From positions 709,001 to 773,000 of the forward strand of contig NZ_CP144212.1 of assembly GCF_041378895.1 (NCBI RefSeq): DNA of 64,000 nt. Direction: 5' to 3'. Made by a program: the position numbers and the translations under genes. The DNA comes from Dechloromonas sp. ZY10. GTDB taxonomy: Bacteria > Pseudomonadota > Gammaproteobacteria > Burkholderiales > Rhodocyclaceae. This document shows positions 7,672 to 19,955 of this stretch, piece after piece; within the stretch, counting starts at the first letter, position 1; every line of letters starts with the position of its first letter. Under the pieces are notes generated by a model. It worked only from the letters and a program-made list of their open reading frames with translations. It was not told the DNA's origin and did not search any database.

Positions 7672-8898
7672 TTAGCTACGGTAGTCGGCGTTGATCTTGA
7701 CGTAATCGTAGGAGAAATCGCAGCTATAGACCTTGGCGGCGGCCGCACCGCGTCCGAGGTCGACGCGGACGGTGATTTCGGCCTGCTGCATCACGCGGGC
7801 GCCGTCGGCCTCCTGATAGCTGGCGGCGCGGCCGCCCTTTTCGGCGACCAGCACATCGTCGAGCCAGACCCGGATGCTGTCGACGTCGAGGTCGCCGATG
7901 CCGGCATAGCCGATGGCGGCGAGGATCCGGCCGAGGTTGGGGTCGGAGGCGAAGAAGGCGGTCTTGACCAGCGGTGAGTGGCCGATGGCGTAGCCGACCT
8001 TGCGGCATTCCTCGGCATCCTTGCCGCCTTCAACGGCGATGGTGATGAACTTGGTCGCGCCTTCGCCGTCGCGGACGATGGCTTGTGCCAACTCGACGGA
8101 CACCGCAATCAGCGCCGCCTTGACCTCGGCCCAGCCGGCTTCACTGCCATCGGCAAAAGCGAGGCCGGACTGGCCGGTGGCGATCATCACGAAGGAATCG
8201 TTGGTCGAGGTGTCGCCATCGACGGTGATGCAGTTGAACGAGGCGTCGGCGGCTTCCTTGACCAGCGCATCGAGCAGCGGCTGGGCGATGCCGGCGTCGG
8301 TGGCGAGGTAGCCGAGCATGGTTGCCATGTTCGGCTTGATCATGCCGGCACCCTTGGAGATGCCGGAAATCGTGATTTCCTGGCCGTTGACCGTGAATTT
8401 GCGCGAAGCGGCCTTGGCGACCGTGTCGGTGGTCATGATCGAGTGCGCGGCAGCATGCCAGTGGTCGGCGGCGAGGTCGGCACGGGCGGCAGGCAAACCG
8501 GCGATCAGGCGGTCGACCGGCAGCAATTCGAGAATCACGCCGGTCGAGAAGGGCAGCACTTGTTCCGGGGCGATGCCCAGCGTTTCGGCCACGGCGGCGC
8601 AGCTCGCTTGCGCTGCAGCCAGGCCGGGTTCGCCGGTGCCGGCGTTGGCGATGCCGGTGTTGATCACCAGCGCGCGGATTTCGCGGCCGCTGGCCAGGTG
8701 CTTGCGGCACAGCTGCACCGGCGCGGCGCAGAAGCGGTTCTGGGTGAACACGCCGGCCACCGTCGCTCCCGGTGCCAACTCGATCAGGGTCAGGTCGCGG
8801 CGGTTCTTTTTGCGGATTTCGGCTTCGGCGGTACCAAGACGCACCCCGGCGACCGGGAAAAGTTGCTCGGCGGAAGGCGTGGTGTAATTGACGGGCAT
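7672..8898 (-). CDS. argJ: Bifunctional glutamate N-acetyltransferase / N-acetylglutamate synthase
   Basis: This 408-residue protein recycles the acetyl group between N-acetylornithine and glutamate in arginine synthesis. The self-cleavage and nucleophile site is visible as [15 protein letters not shown], where the Thr in ATML becomes the N-terminus of the beta chain. [13 protein letters not shown] is a further family motif. The frame is open to 8961, but the start at 8898 ([16 protein letters not shown]) matches the usual ArgJ N-terminus. It lies downstream of secA on the same strand, 102 bases apart, and ends in an intrinsic terminator. Confidence 0.96.
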   Translation of the reverse strand: MPVNYTTPSAEQLFPVAGVRLGTAEAEIRKKNRRDLTLIELAPGATVAGVFTQNRFCAAPVQLCRKHLASGREIRALVINTGIANAGTGEPGLAAAQASCAAVAETLGIAPEQVLPFSTGVILELLPVDRLIAGLPAARADLAADHWHAAAHSIMTTDTVAKAASRKFTVNGQEITISGISKGAGMIKPNMATMLGYLATDAGIAQPLLDALVKEAADASFNCITVDGDTSTNDSFVMIATGQSGLAFADGSEAGWAEVKAALIAVSVELAQAIVRDGEGATKFITIAVEGGKDAEECRKVGYAIGHSPLVKTAFFASDPNLGRILAAIGYAGIGDLDVDSIRVWLDDVLVAEKGGRAASYQEADGARVMQQAEITVRVDLGRGAAAAKVYSCDFSYDYVKINADYRS

Positions 8899-8999
8899 GT
8901 GAGGATCCAGAATCGAGTGGATAGGATCGAGGCCAGCGATTGGCTGGCCTCCGGGTTGCACAACAGTTAAAGACTGATCACCGCTGGCTGAACTGCGTG

Positions 9000-11711
<2,712 letters not shown>

Positions 11712-11819
11712 CGCGTGTTAAGGACAACGTGGTGCCAGAAGCGGCAAAGCGCCGATTCTAGCATGGCCCCGAGAGGCAAAAGGGCGATCCAGGTCAAGTC
11801 CGGGATCGCTGCGGTTGGC

Positions 11820-12734
11820 TTAGCGCAGGCTGGCGTTGGCCAATTTTGGCGGCAGCTTGAGCAGGATCGCCGGGTTTTGCGGAACCCCATGCATGCGGAC
11901 TTCAAAATGCAGGTGCGGGCCGGTCGAGCGGCCGGTGCTGCCGACTTCTCCGATCGGTTCGCCGCGGCGGACCAGGCGGCCGGCCTGAATTTTGAAGCGG
12001 GAGAGATGGGCGTAGCGGCTGATCAGGCCGTCGCCGTGGTCGATGTCGATCATGTTGCCGAAATCGCTGGCGTATTCGGCGGCGATCACCACGCCGTCGG
12101 CAGCTGCCACTACCGGGGTGCCGGTCGGAGCATTGAAATCCAGTCCTTCGTGCATCGCCAGGCGGCCGGCAAAGGGGTCGCTGCGGAAGCCGAAGTGTGA
12201 GCCGAGCAGTGCGTCCTTGACTGGAATGGTGGTGGGCAACAGGCGTTCCTTGACCTTTTTTTCCAGCAGGCGCGCTTCCAGTTCGGCGAATTCGCCATTC
12301 CGGTGCTCGACCTGGCTGGCCAAGGCGCTGATTTCCCGTTGCAGTTCGCCGGCCGAAAGCGGTGCTGGTATGTAGGGGCCGCCCTGCGCCGCAGTCTTGC
12401 GCAGGGTCTCGCGCTTGACGCCGGCAAGGTCGGAGACGCGTTCGCCGACATGGTCAAGCTGCAGGACCTGGGCTTGCAGTTCGCCAAGGCGATTGGCCAT
12501 CAACTCCAGATTGTTGTGGATGTACTCCTGGGTTTTGTGGATTTCCCGCTGGTGCAGGCTGACCATCAGTTCCTCGACCAGGGGGAGGCGGTAGCGTACC
12601 GACAGCCAGGAGAAGAAGGCCGAGGTGGCGAAGACCAGAACCATGAACGCCGCCAGCGCGGCGGCGAGATGCCAAGGCATAATGGTCAGTGTGCGCGCCT
12701 CTTTGAGGTGGCGCGATACCAGGATGATCTGCAC
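11820..12734 (-). CDS. M23-family peptidase with N-terminal anchor and coiled coil
   Basis: A membrane anchor (LAAALAAFMVLVFATSAFF) is followed by a coiled-coil stretch and a C-terminal LytM/M23 domain. The zinc and active-site motifs are present as MHEGLDFNAPTGTPV and GPHLHFEVR. The GTG at 12734 has an excellent ribosome site (GGAGGT TACAA GTG) and is preferred to the longer frame reaching 12830. Such periplasmic enzymes cut peptidoglycan cross-bridges or activate amidases. It lies upstream of secA on the same strand, and its start is 18 bases from the divergent DUF721 gene. Confidence 0.9.
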   Translation of the reverse strand: MQIILVSRHLKEARTLTIMPWHLAAALAAFMVLVFATSAFFSWLSVRYRLPLVEELMVSLHQREIHKTQEYIHNNLELMANRLGELQAQVLQLDHVGERVSDLAGVKRETLRKTAAQGGPYIPAPLSAGELQREISALASQVEHRNGEFAELEARLLEKKVKERLLPTTIPVKDALLGSHFGFRSDPFAGRLAMHEGLDFNAPTGTPVVAAADGVVIAAEYASDFGNMIDIDHGDGLISRYAHLSRFKIQAGRLVRRGEPIGEVGSTGRSTGPHLHFEVRMHGVPQNPAILLKLPPKLANASLR

Positions 12735-12752
12735 TTGTAACCTCCGTAAGCA

Positions 12753-13187
12753 ATGATTCAAAACCCCGAGCATTTCCTTGAACGCGATGGCGGCAGCGCC
12801 CAGGTTCTGGCGCACGCCCGCCTGTTGCATAAGCTTGCCCGCCGCTTCGAAGCGGTGGCGCCGCTGGCGTTTCGTCAGGCCGCCCGAGTGGCCAATTTCC
12901 GGTTGGGGGTAGTGGTTATCCTCGCCGAAAACGGCGCGGTCGCAGCCAAAATCCGGCAGATGAGCCAGCGTTTGTGCGACGAATTATCGAGGGGAGGGAC
13001 GCAGTGTAGCGGCATCGAAGTCAAAGTTCAACCCCGGCAAAGTCCTTTTCAATCAAGGTCTTCGTTGCCTAAAGGCTTGTCGGGCGCGGCTTGCGACCGG
13101 GTCGGGGCCTTGGCTGCCGGCCTGCCGCCGGGGCCTTTGCGCGAGGCGCTGGCGCGGCTTGCGCAAAGGCGTCAGGGCGGCAGTTGA
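12753..13187 (+). CDS. DUF721 / DciA-like protein
   Basis: This 144-residue protein has the short DUF721 domain near its N-terminus (LAHARLLHKLARRFEAVAP ... ARVANFRLGVVVILAENGAVAAKIRQ). Members related to DciA load the replicative helicase, and the gene is often found divergent from or next to an M23-secA pair. The match is moderate and the second half looks low-complexity and poorly conserved. It shares a very short control region with the M23 gene, so the M23 ribosome site lies within about 18 bases of this start. Confidence 0.65.
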   Translation: MIQNPEHFLERDGGSAQVLAHARLLHKLARRFEAVAPLAFRQAARVANFRLGVVVILAENGAVAAKIRQMSQRLCDELSRGGTQCSGIEVKVQPRQSPFQSRSSLPKGLSGAACDRVGALAAGLPPGPLREALARLAQRRQGGS

Positions 13188-13208
13188 GGCAGCTGTGTTC
13201 CGGCTCGG

Positions 13209-13997
13209 TCAGCGGCCGCAATAGACTGGCGGACGCTTCTGCATGAAGGCATCGATGCCTTCGCCGGCATCTTCGGTCATCATGTTGCAGGCCATCACTT
13301 CGGCGGCGTAGTCGTAGGCTTCGACCAGGCCCATTTCGAGTTGCCGGTAGTACATTTCCTTGCCCATTTTGACGGCGACGGCGCTCTTGCTGATGATTGC
13401 CTGCGCCAGACGTTCGACCTCGCTGTCGAGCGCATCGGCCGGGACCACGCGGTTCACCAGGCCTTTGGTCCGCGCTTCCATGGCGTCGATGAATTCGCCG
13501 GTGAGCAGCATTTCGAGCGCCGCCTTGCGTCCAAGGTTACGGGCCAGGCCGACCGCCGGGGTTGAGCAAAACAGGCCGACATTGATCCCGGAGACGGCGA
13601 AGCGGGCGACATCGGCGGCGACCGCGAGGTCGCACATCGAGACCAGTTGGCAGCCAGCGGCGGTGGCGATACCGTGTACCCGGGCGATGACCGGTTGTGG
13701 CATACGGGTGATGCTGAGCATCAGCTGGCCGCACTGGCGGAATAGCGCTTGCATGAATTCCTTGCTGTGGTTGGCGCGCATTTCCTTGAGATCGTGGCCA
13801 GCACAGAAAGCCTTGCCGGCGGCGGCAATGACCACGACGCGGATCGCCGGGTTGGCGGCAATGGCATCGAGTTCGGACTGTAGCGCGGTCAGCATTTCCT
13901 GTGACAACGAGTTGAACTGGCTGGGGCGGTTCAGGGTCAGGGTGGTCAGGCCGTTTTCACGGTCAACGCGCAAAACCGGCAAATTTTCTTCGCTCAT
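13209..13997 (-). CDS. Enoyl-CoA hydratase/isomerase family protein (ECHDC3-like)
   Basis: This 262-residue protein has the crotonase fold: the oxyanion-hole segment AFCAGHDLKEM and the core HGIATAAGCQLVSMCDLAVAAD. GINVGLFCSTPAVGLAR and the late RPPVYCGR are typical of the ECHDC3 branch. The Gly-rich loop carries AAGCQL where true hydratases have a catalytic Glu, so simple hydratase activity is doubtful. The start at 13997 has AAGGAGA eight bases upstream and is preferred over 14027. The role is unknown; acyl-CoA isomerase, hydrolase or non-catalytic are all possible. Confidence 0.85.
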   Translation of the reverse strand: MSEENLPVLRVDRENGLTTLTLNRPSQFNSLSQEMLTALQSELDAIAANPAIRVVVIAAAGKAFCAGHDLKEMRANHSKEFMQALFRQCGQLMLSITRMPQPVIARVHGIATAAGCQLVSMCDLAVAADVARFAVSGINVGLFCSTPAVGLARNLGRKAALEMLLTGEFIDAMEARTKGLVNRVVPADALDSEVERLAQAIISKSAVAVKMGKEMYYRQLEMGLVEAYDYAAEVMACNMMTEDAGEGIDAFMQKRPPVYCGR

Positions 13998-14124
13998 CGA
14001 GCAGTCTCCTTTTACAGTGCGCGGCACTCGGTGTATTAGCCGCTTGTTATGAAAGCGGACAATCTATCCCAGCCCGACGCAATTGAAAACCGTCGGCAGC
14101 GGCCGGCGCGGTAAAATCCCGCCG

Positions 14125-17100
14125 ATGAATTCCCCGCGCTACGTACACCTCCGCCTGCATTCCGAGTATTCAGTCACCGATGGCATTGTCCGGGTCGGTG
14201 ACGCGATCAAGAAAGCCGCTGCCGACGGCATGCCGGCCCTGGCCCTGACCGATCTCGCCAACCTCTTCGGGCTGGTCAAGTTCTACACCGGCTGCCGTGG
14301 TAAAGGGGTCAAGCCGATTGCCGGCGCCGACGCCTGGATTCATAACCCGGATGCGCCGGATAGTCCGTATCGTTTATTACTGCTGGTGCGCAACCGCAGC
14401 GGCTACCGGCAGTTGTCGGAGTTGCTGACCCGGGCTTATGTGGTCGATGCCCGGCGTGAGCATGCTGAATTGCGCCGCGAGTGGCTCTCCGAGGTTGGTT
14501 GCGATGGCTTGATCGCGCTGTCCGGGGCGCAGCATGGCGACGTTGGCGAAGCACTGAGCATGGGCAACTTCGACCTCGCCAGCGAGCGGGCGCGAACATG
14601 GGCGGCATTGTTCCCTGGAGCGTTCTATCTGGAAGTGCAGCGCTACGGGCAGCCGCAACAGGAAGCGATGGTGCAGCAGACCGCCGACCTGGCCGGTGAG
14701 ACCGGGATTCCGCTGGTCGCGACCCACCCGATTCAGTTCATGGCGCGCGATGACTTTCGGGCGCACGAAGCCCGGGTCTGCATCGCCGAAGGCTATGTGC
14801 TGGGCGACAAGCGGCGGCCACGTCCCTATACCGAAGAGCAGTATTTCAAGACCCAGGGCGAAATGGCCGAATTGTTCGCCGATCTGCCAGAGGCCCTGGA
14901 AAACAGCGTCGAAATCGCCCGACGCTGCAATATCGAGCTGACTCTGGGCAAGAACTTTCTGCCCGACTTTCCAACGCCGGCCGGGATGAGCCTCGACGAT
15001 TTCCTGGTCGCCGAAGCCAAGGCCGGTCTTGAACTGCGTCTGCATCAGCTCTATCCGGATGCGGTGGTGCGCGAGGAAAAGCGGCCGGAATACGAGGCCC
15101 GGCTGGAGTTCGAGTGCAATACCATCATCCAGATGGGCTTCCCCGGCTACTTCCTGATCGTGGCCGACTTCATCAATTGGGGCAAGCAGAACGGCGTCCC
15201 GGTCGGGCCCGGCCGGGGCTCCGGTGCCGGCTCGCTGGTCGCCTACTCGTTGGGGATCACCGACCTCGACCCGCTGGCCTACGCGCTGCTGTTCGAACGC
15301 TTCCTCAACCCGGAGCGGGTCTCGATGCCCGACTTCGACGTCGACTTCTGTCAGGACAACCGCTGGCGGGTGATCGAGTATGTCCGCCAGCGCTACGGTG
15401 CCGATGCGGTGTCGCAGATCGCCACCTTCGGTACCATGTCGTCGAAGGCGGTGGTGCGCGACGTCGGGCGCGTGCTCGACCTGCCGTACTCGATGTGCGA
15501 CCGGATTTCCAAGCTGATCCCGGTGCAGGCCAACAAGCCGGTATCGCTGGCCGAGGCACTGGAGCAGGAACCGGCGCTCAAGGATATGCTGAGCGACGAA
15601 CAGGACGGCGAGAGCATCCGCGAATTGTTCGACCTGGCTGGGCGCCTTGAGGATTTGACCCGCAACGTCGGCATGCACGCCGGCGGGGTGTTGATCGCCC
15701 CGGGGCGGATCACCGATTTCTGCCCGATCTACCAGGCCACCGGCGCCGACGCCTCGCCGGTTTCACAGTTCGACAAGGACGACGTGGAAAAGGCCGGTCT
15801 GGTCAAGTTCGACTTCCTCGGTCTGCGCAACCTGACGATTATCGAACTGGCACTCGACTACATCGAACGCATGACCGGGCAGCGCCTCGACCTGATGGCG
15901 CTCGGTTTCGAAGACCCCGGTGCCTACCAGATCCTGAAGGACGCCAACACCACCGCGATCTTCCAGGTGGAATCGGAAGGGATGAAGAAGCTGCTGAAAA
16001 AGCTGGCACCCGACCGTTTCGAAGACATCATCGCCGTGCTGGCGCTCTATCGTCCCGGCCCGCTTGGCTCAGGGATGGTGGACGACTTCATCCTGCGCAA
16101 AAAGGGCCAGCAGGCAATCGACTACTTCCACCCCGACCTGACCGCCTGCCTGTCGCCGACTTACGGCGTCATCGTGTACCAGGAGCAGGTGATGCAGATT
16201 TCGCAGATCATCGGCGGCTACACGCTCGGTGGTGCCGACATGCTGCGGCGGGCGATGGGCAAGAAAAAGCCCGAGGAAATGGCCAAGCACCGGACCACCA
16301 TCGCCGAAGGGGCGAAGGAGAAGGGCTACGATCCGGCGCTGGCCGAACAGTTGTTCGACCTGATGACCAAGTTCGCGGAGTACGGCTTCAACAAGTCGCA
16401 CACTGCCGCCTATGCGGTGGTGACTTATCACACCGCCTGGCTCAAGCGTTATCACTGCGCAGCCTTCATGGCGGCGACTCTGTCGTCGGACATGGACAAC
16501 ACCGACACGGTCAAGATCTTCTACGAAGACACCATCGCCAACAAGGTGAAGATGCTGGGGCCGGATGTCAATGCATCAAATTACCGTTTTGAGCCGGTCG
16601 ACCGTGAAACCATCCGCTACGGCCTCGGCGCGGTCAAAGGAACTGGCGAGCAGGCGGTGAACGTGATTCTTGAAGCGCGGGCCAAGGGCGGTCCGTTCAA
16701 GGACCTGTTCGACTTCTGCCAGCGTTGCGACAAGCGCCAGGTCAATCGCCGCACCATCGAGGCGCTGATCCGTGCCGGCGCCTTCGATAGTATCGATGCC
16801 GATCGCCACAAGCTGCTCGCCTCGGTCGGTGTAGCGCTTGAATTCGCCGAACAATGCGAACGCAATGCCTTGCAAACCAGCCTCTTCGACCTCGCCGATG
16901 TCGCCGAAGACCATGCGCCGGAATACATCAACGTGCGTCCGTGGGCTGAAAAAGAAAAGCTGATGCAGGAAAAGACCGCGCTCGGTTTCTTTTTCTCCGG
17001 CCATCCTTACAACACCTCGAAGGCTGAACTGTCGCGCTTTGTCCGGCGGCCGCTCAATCGCCTGGAGCCGGCCAAGGAATTGACCGTGCTGGCTGGCTTG

Positions 17101-17568
17101 GTGGTCGGTCTGCGCACCCAGATGACCCGGCGCGGCAAAATGCTGTTCATCCAGCTCGATGACGGGACGGCAATGGTCGAGGTCTCGGTATTCAATGAAC
17201 TGTACGATGCCGAGCGGCACAAGATCGTCACCGATGAGGTGCTGGTGGTCGAGGGTAAGGTCAGTTACGACGATTTTTCCGGCGGCAACCGCGTCGTGGC
17301 CGACAAGCTGCTGACCCTGGGCGAGGCTCGTGCCCGTTTTTCCAAGCATTTGCTGCTGAAAATGGTCAGCGGGCAGGACCCGCGCAAGCTGAAGGCCCTG
17401 TTGCAGCCCTTCGCACCCGGCCCGGCCGAGGTGCGAGTAAATTATTGCGGGCCGGCGGCGGAGTGTCAGTTCCGCCTGGGGCCCGGTTTACGGGTCCGGC
17501 TTGAGGATGACCTGCTGGAAGCCTTGGGGGCTTGGCTCCAGCCGGAAAACGTCAAGATCGTTTACTGA
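14125..17568 (+). CDS. dnaE: DNA polymerase III alpha subunit
   Basis: This 1147-residue replicative polymerase subunit starts at MNSPRYVHLRLHSEYS, which opens the PHP domain. The open frame reaches 14083, but this start matches the family. Polymerase motifs include VGPGRGSGAGSLVAYSLGI and the catalytic MPDFDVDFCQDNR. NVGMHAGGVLIAP, EYGFNKSHTAAYAV and the C-terminal OB-fold (TVLAGLVVGLRTQMTRRGK) follow. Its length is typical of DnaE1. It is divergent from the ECHDC3-like gene. Confidence 0.98.
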   Translation: MNSPRYVHLRLHSEYSVTDGIVRVGDAIKKAAADGMPALALTDLANLFGLVKFYTGCRGKGVKPIAGADAWIHNPDAPDSPYRLLLLVRNRSGYRQLSELLTRAYVVDARREHAELRREWLSEVGCDGLIALSGAQHGDVGEALSMGNFDLASERARTWAALFPGAFYLEVQRYGQPQQEAMVQQTADLAGETGIPLVATHPIQFMARDDFRAHEARVCIAEGYVLGDKRRPRPYTEEQYFKTQGEMAELFADLPEALENSVEIARRCNIELTLGKNFLPDFPTPAGMSLDDFLVAEAKAGLELRLHQLYPDAVVREEKRPEYEARLEFECNTIIQMGFPGYFLIVADFINWGKQNGVPVGPGRGSGAGSLVAYSLGITDLDPLAYALLFERFLNPERVSMPDFDVDFCQDNRWRVIEYVRQRYGADAVSQIATFGTMSSKAVVRDVGRVLDLPYSMCDRISKLIPVQANKPVSLAEALEQEPALKDMLSDEQDGESIRELFDLAGRLEDLTRNVGMHAGGVLIAPGRITDFCPIYQATGADASPVSQFDKDDVEKAGLVKFDFLGLRNLTIIELALDYIERMTGQRLDLMALGFEDPGAYQILKDANTTAIFQVESEGMKKLLKKLAPDRFEDIIAVLALYRPGPLGSGMVDDFILRKKGQQAIDYFHPDLTACLSPTYGVIVYQEQVMQISQIIGGYTLGGADMLRRAMGKKKPEEMAKHRTTIAEGAKEKGYDPALAEQLFDLMTKFAEYGFNKSHTAAYAVVTYHTAWLKRYHCAAFMAATLSSDMDNTDTVKIFYEDTIANKVKMLGPDVNASNYRFEPVDRETIRYGLGAVKGTGEQAVNVILEARAKGGPFKDLFDFCQRCDKRQVNRRTIEALIRAGAFDSIDADRHKLLASVGVALEFAEQCERNALQTSLFDLADVAEDHAPEYINVRPWAEKEKLMQEKTALGFFFSGHPYNTSKAELSRFVRRPLNRLEPAKELTVLAGLVVGLRTQMTRRGKMLFIQLDDGTAMVEVSVFNELYDAERHKIVTDEVLVVEGKVSYDDFSGGNRVVADKLLTLGEARARFSKHLLLKMVSGQDPRKLKALLQPFAPGPAEVRVNYCGPAAECQFRLGPGLRVRLEDDLLEALGAWLQPENVKIVY
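16593..16606. repeat. Dispersed palindrome, 12/14 match inside dnaE
   Basis: GCCGGTCGACCGTG matches the core at 12 of 14 positions and is followed by AAAC. It encodes PVDRE in a normally conserved part of DnaE, so a coincidental codon match is possible. Confidence 0.4.
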
Positions 17569-17573
17569 GCTTT

Positions 17574-17613
17574 CGGGCAACGGGCCGGGAGTCGTCAGCC
17601 GGTTGCCCGGTTT
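17574..17613. terminator. Terminator between convergent dnaE and the chemoreceptor gene
   Basis: CGGGCAAC (17574-17581) pairs with GTTGCCCG (17602-17609), with further GC pairing inside and TTT on the plus side. It lies six bases after the dnaE stop and ends just before the chemoreceptor stop, so it may serve both genes. Confidence 0.7.
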
Positions 17614-17615
17614 GC

Positions 17616-19133
17616 TTACTGCAGCATGTCGGTTTTGAAACCGATTCGCACCGCGCCCCAGTGGCGGCCGTTGATCACGATCGGCATCGACAGGTCGTTG
17701 AGGATTTCGCCGGTATCGCGAACATAGGTCTGGAACAACGAAGGCTTCTGATTCTGCGCCAGTTTGAGCCCAACCGGGTCGTTGAAAATCCGTTTGTGCC
17801 GGCACTTGACCAGGTCGACTGCCGGGTCGCCGGAGGGCTGGTTGGAAAACACGCTGTTGTGGGCCGGGGCGTAGCCTTTGTTATCGACTGCCAGGGCGTA
17901 GGTCAGTCCGGGCATTTCAGTCAGCAGGGCATCGTAAAGACGGGTCAGGTCCTTGTCGCACTGGCCGTCGTAACAGGTGGTGTAGCGCTTTGGATTGGAG
18001 CCAGGGATGTCCTTGTAGGCTTGGTCGAAAACATTGATGCCGCGGGCTTGCAGCGCTTGCAGGATCGCGCTGACGCGGTCGCGGAAGCTGGTGCAGCCGT
18101 CATGTACGGTGTCAAACTTGCTGTTCCCGGTGCGGAAGTCGGCCAGCGTGCATTGCAGGTCTTCGGTCGAGGTGCGCAGGGTCTTGCTCGAGTCGATGCA
18201 CTGCTTCATCCGTCCGGAAATATCCTGTGAGTGGTCCCGGATTTCCTCGACTTCGCGGTGGATGGCCTGGTTGCTCTCGCGCAGATTATGGATGGCGTCG
18301 GCAATCGTCGTCAGCTGGCTGGCCGTTTGCTGAAATTCGCCGACCATCGTCGTCAGATCGCTGGCCGAAGTTTCGACGTATTCGTTAGCGCGGGTGACTT
18401 CCTCGACAATGGTTTGTGTCTTCGACGAAGTGTCGGCCACCAGGTTGATCATCGACTGGGTATTCTGGCCGATGACTTGGGTCGCGGTCTTGACCTTCTC
18501 GGCCAGCTTCCTCACTTCGTCAGCAACCACGGCGAAGCCGCGCCCGGCTTCACCGGCCCGGGCAGCCTCGATGGCTGCATTGAGGGCAAGCAGGTTGGTC
18601 TGGTCGGAAATGTCGTTGATCAGCGAAACGATCTCGTTGATCTTCATCGAACTGGTGTGCAGTTCGCCAACCGTCGACGAGAAATGCTCGATGTGCTGGT
18701 TGGTCGAGCGCATCGTGGTTGCCACGGTCTCCATCTGGCTCAGCGAGCGCTGTGCAAGCTCCAGATTGCTCTGGGTCGAGCCTCGAATGGCCTCGGCGTT
18801 GCTTGCGACGTCGCCAACTGCCTGGTTGACCCGGTTGCTCAGTTCAAAAACTTCGCCGGCCAGTTGTTCCTGGCGCCTGACCGCATCGTCGGTCTGTTGT
18901 ACCAGATGATTCATGCGCGCAGCGTCAGCAGCGATACTGACGCTGCGCTCACGGGCATGAGAAATCAGGTCGCGGACCTTGGCGAAAAAGCGGTTGATGT
19001 TGGCCGAGATGCGGCCGGCAGCGTCATTGCCAGTGGCGCCAACAGCGAGTGAGAGATCGGCGCGCCCTTCGGCGATGGCCGTAATGTCGCGGTCAATCTT
19101 GTTGATTGCCGCGTTGTTGCCAAACAGCCCCAT
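17616..19133 (-). CDS. Soluble methyl-accepting chemotaxis protein with C-terminal sensor domain
   Basis: This 505-residue protein has no membrane segment. Residues 1-60 contain a HAMP-like helix pair. The signalling domain follows, with the near-invariant tip [20 protein letters not shown] and [16 protein letters not shown]. About 160 C-terminal residues after the signalling helices resemble a PAS/Cache-like ligand domain ([28 protein letters not shown]). Four Cys occur there ([18 protein letters not shown]). The start at 19133 has AGGAGA seven bases upstream, so the longer frame to 19193 is rejected. Cytosolic sensing of redox state, a metal or a small metabolite is inferred. Confidence 0.88.
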   Translation of the reverse strand: MGLFGNNAAINKIDRDITAIAEGRADLSLAVGATGNDAAGRISANINRFFAKVRDLISHARERSVSIAADAARMNHLVQQTDDAVRRQEQLAGEVFELSNRVNQAVGDVASNAEAIRGSTQSNLELAQRSLSQMETVATTMRSTNQHIEHFSSTVGELHTSSMKINEIVSLINDISDQTNLLALNAAIEAARAGEAGRGFAVVADEVRKLAEKVKTATQVIGQNTQSMINLVADTSSKTQTIVEEVTRANEYVETSASDLTTMVGEFQQTASQLTTIADAIHNLRESNQAIHREVEEIRDHSQDISGRMKQCIDSSKTLRTSTEDLQCTLADFRTGNSKFDTVHDGCTSFRDRVSAILQALQARGINVFDQAYKDIPGSNPKRYTTCYDGQCDKDLTRLYDALLTEMPGLTYALAVDNKGYAPAHNSVFSNQPSGDPAVDLVKCRHKRIFNDPVGLKLAQNQKPSLFQTYVRDTGEILNDLSMPIVINGRHWGAVRIGFKTDMLQ

Positions 19134-19257
19134 GGATAAGTCTCCTGCCTCTGCGATTTTGTATTTTTGGGGAATTCGTCGTTGCCGGATCATACCTTGC
19201 CGGCCGATGCCTTGCTACAGGCGCAGACTTATCCCTTTACCACTACTTGCAGCAAAC

Positions 19258-19286
19258 TTGAACGGGACGTGCGCCTGCTGGATAAT
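19258..19286 (+). promoter_or_regulatory. Sigma70-type promoter of trpGDC
   Basis: TTGAAC (19258-19263) and GATAAT (19281-19286) are separated by exactly 17 bases. They differ from the consensus by two bases and one base respectively. The start of trpG is about 100 bases downstream. This supports independent transcription of trpG-trpD-trpC. Confidence 0.75.
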
Positions 19287-19385
19287 CGGCGCCCTTAAGG
19301 TGCCGTCAGCACCCGGCCGCGATCGGCGTTTTCAGGGACGGCAGCAAGGGCGCGCGTGCCCGCTACTCCATAAAGGAAACGATTC

Positions 19386-19955
19386 ATGCTGCTCATGATC
19401 GACAACTACGATAGCTTCACCTACAACCTGGTCCAGTATTTCGGCGAGTTGGGGCAGGAGGTCAGGGTGTTTCGCAACGATGCGATCACGGTGGCTGAAA
19501 TCGCCCGTTTGGCGCCTCGATATCTGGTGATTTCTCCCGGGCCCTGCGCGCCGGCACAGGCTGGTATTTCGCTGGCAGCGATTCGCGAATTTGCTGGCAA
19601 GATTCCGCTGCTTGGCGTTTGCCTGGGGCATCAGTCAATTGGTGAGGCCTTCGGCGGCCGCATCGTGCATGCGCAGCAGTTGATGCATGGCAAGGTCTCT
19701 CCGGTGCATCACAAGGACGTTGGTGTCTTTCGTGGCTTGCCGAATCCTCTGACCTGTACCCGCTACCATTCGCTGGCGATCGAGCGCAGCAGTTTGCCGG
19801 AATGTCTCGAAGTGACGGCGTGGACGGACGACGGCGAGATCATGGGGGTGCGTCACAAGACCCTGGCGGTTGAGGGCGTTCAGTTCCATCCCGAGTCGAT
19901 CCTGACCGAGCGCGGCCACGATCTGCTCAATAACTTTCTTCTGGAGCACCAGTGA
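19386..19955 (+). CDS. trpG: Anthranilate synthase component II (glutamine amidotransferase)
   Basis: This 189-residue class I glutamine amidotransferase releases ammonia for TrpE. The nucleophile is Cys79 in [15 protein letters not shown], and the His/Glu pair is in [12 protein letters not shown]. The start has AAAGGAAACGATTC upstream. The same protein may also serve as PabA for folate synthesis, since its sequence does not separate the two roles. It lies first in trpG-trpD-trpC, overlapping trpD by one base (TGATG). Confidence 0.95.
   Translation: MLLMIDNYDSFTYNLVQYFGELGQEVRVFRNDAITVAEIARLAPRYLVISPGPCAPAQAGISLAAIREFAGKIPLLGVCLGHQSIGEAFGGRIVHAQQLMHGKVSPVHHKDVGVFRGLPNPLTCTRYHSLAIERSSLPECLEVTAWTDDGEIMGVRHKTLAVEGVQFHPESILTERGHDLLNNFLLEHQ

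Noticed and set aside
13954-13975. TTTTCACGGTCAACGCGCAAAA-like stretch as a further palindrome copy
   Set aside because: Only the left half matches the repeat, and the codons encode a normally conserved VDREN segment of the crotonase-fold protein, so chance is a good explanation. It is listed only as a half-copy.
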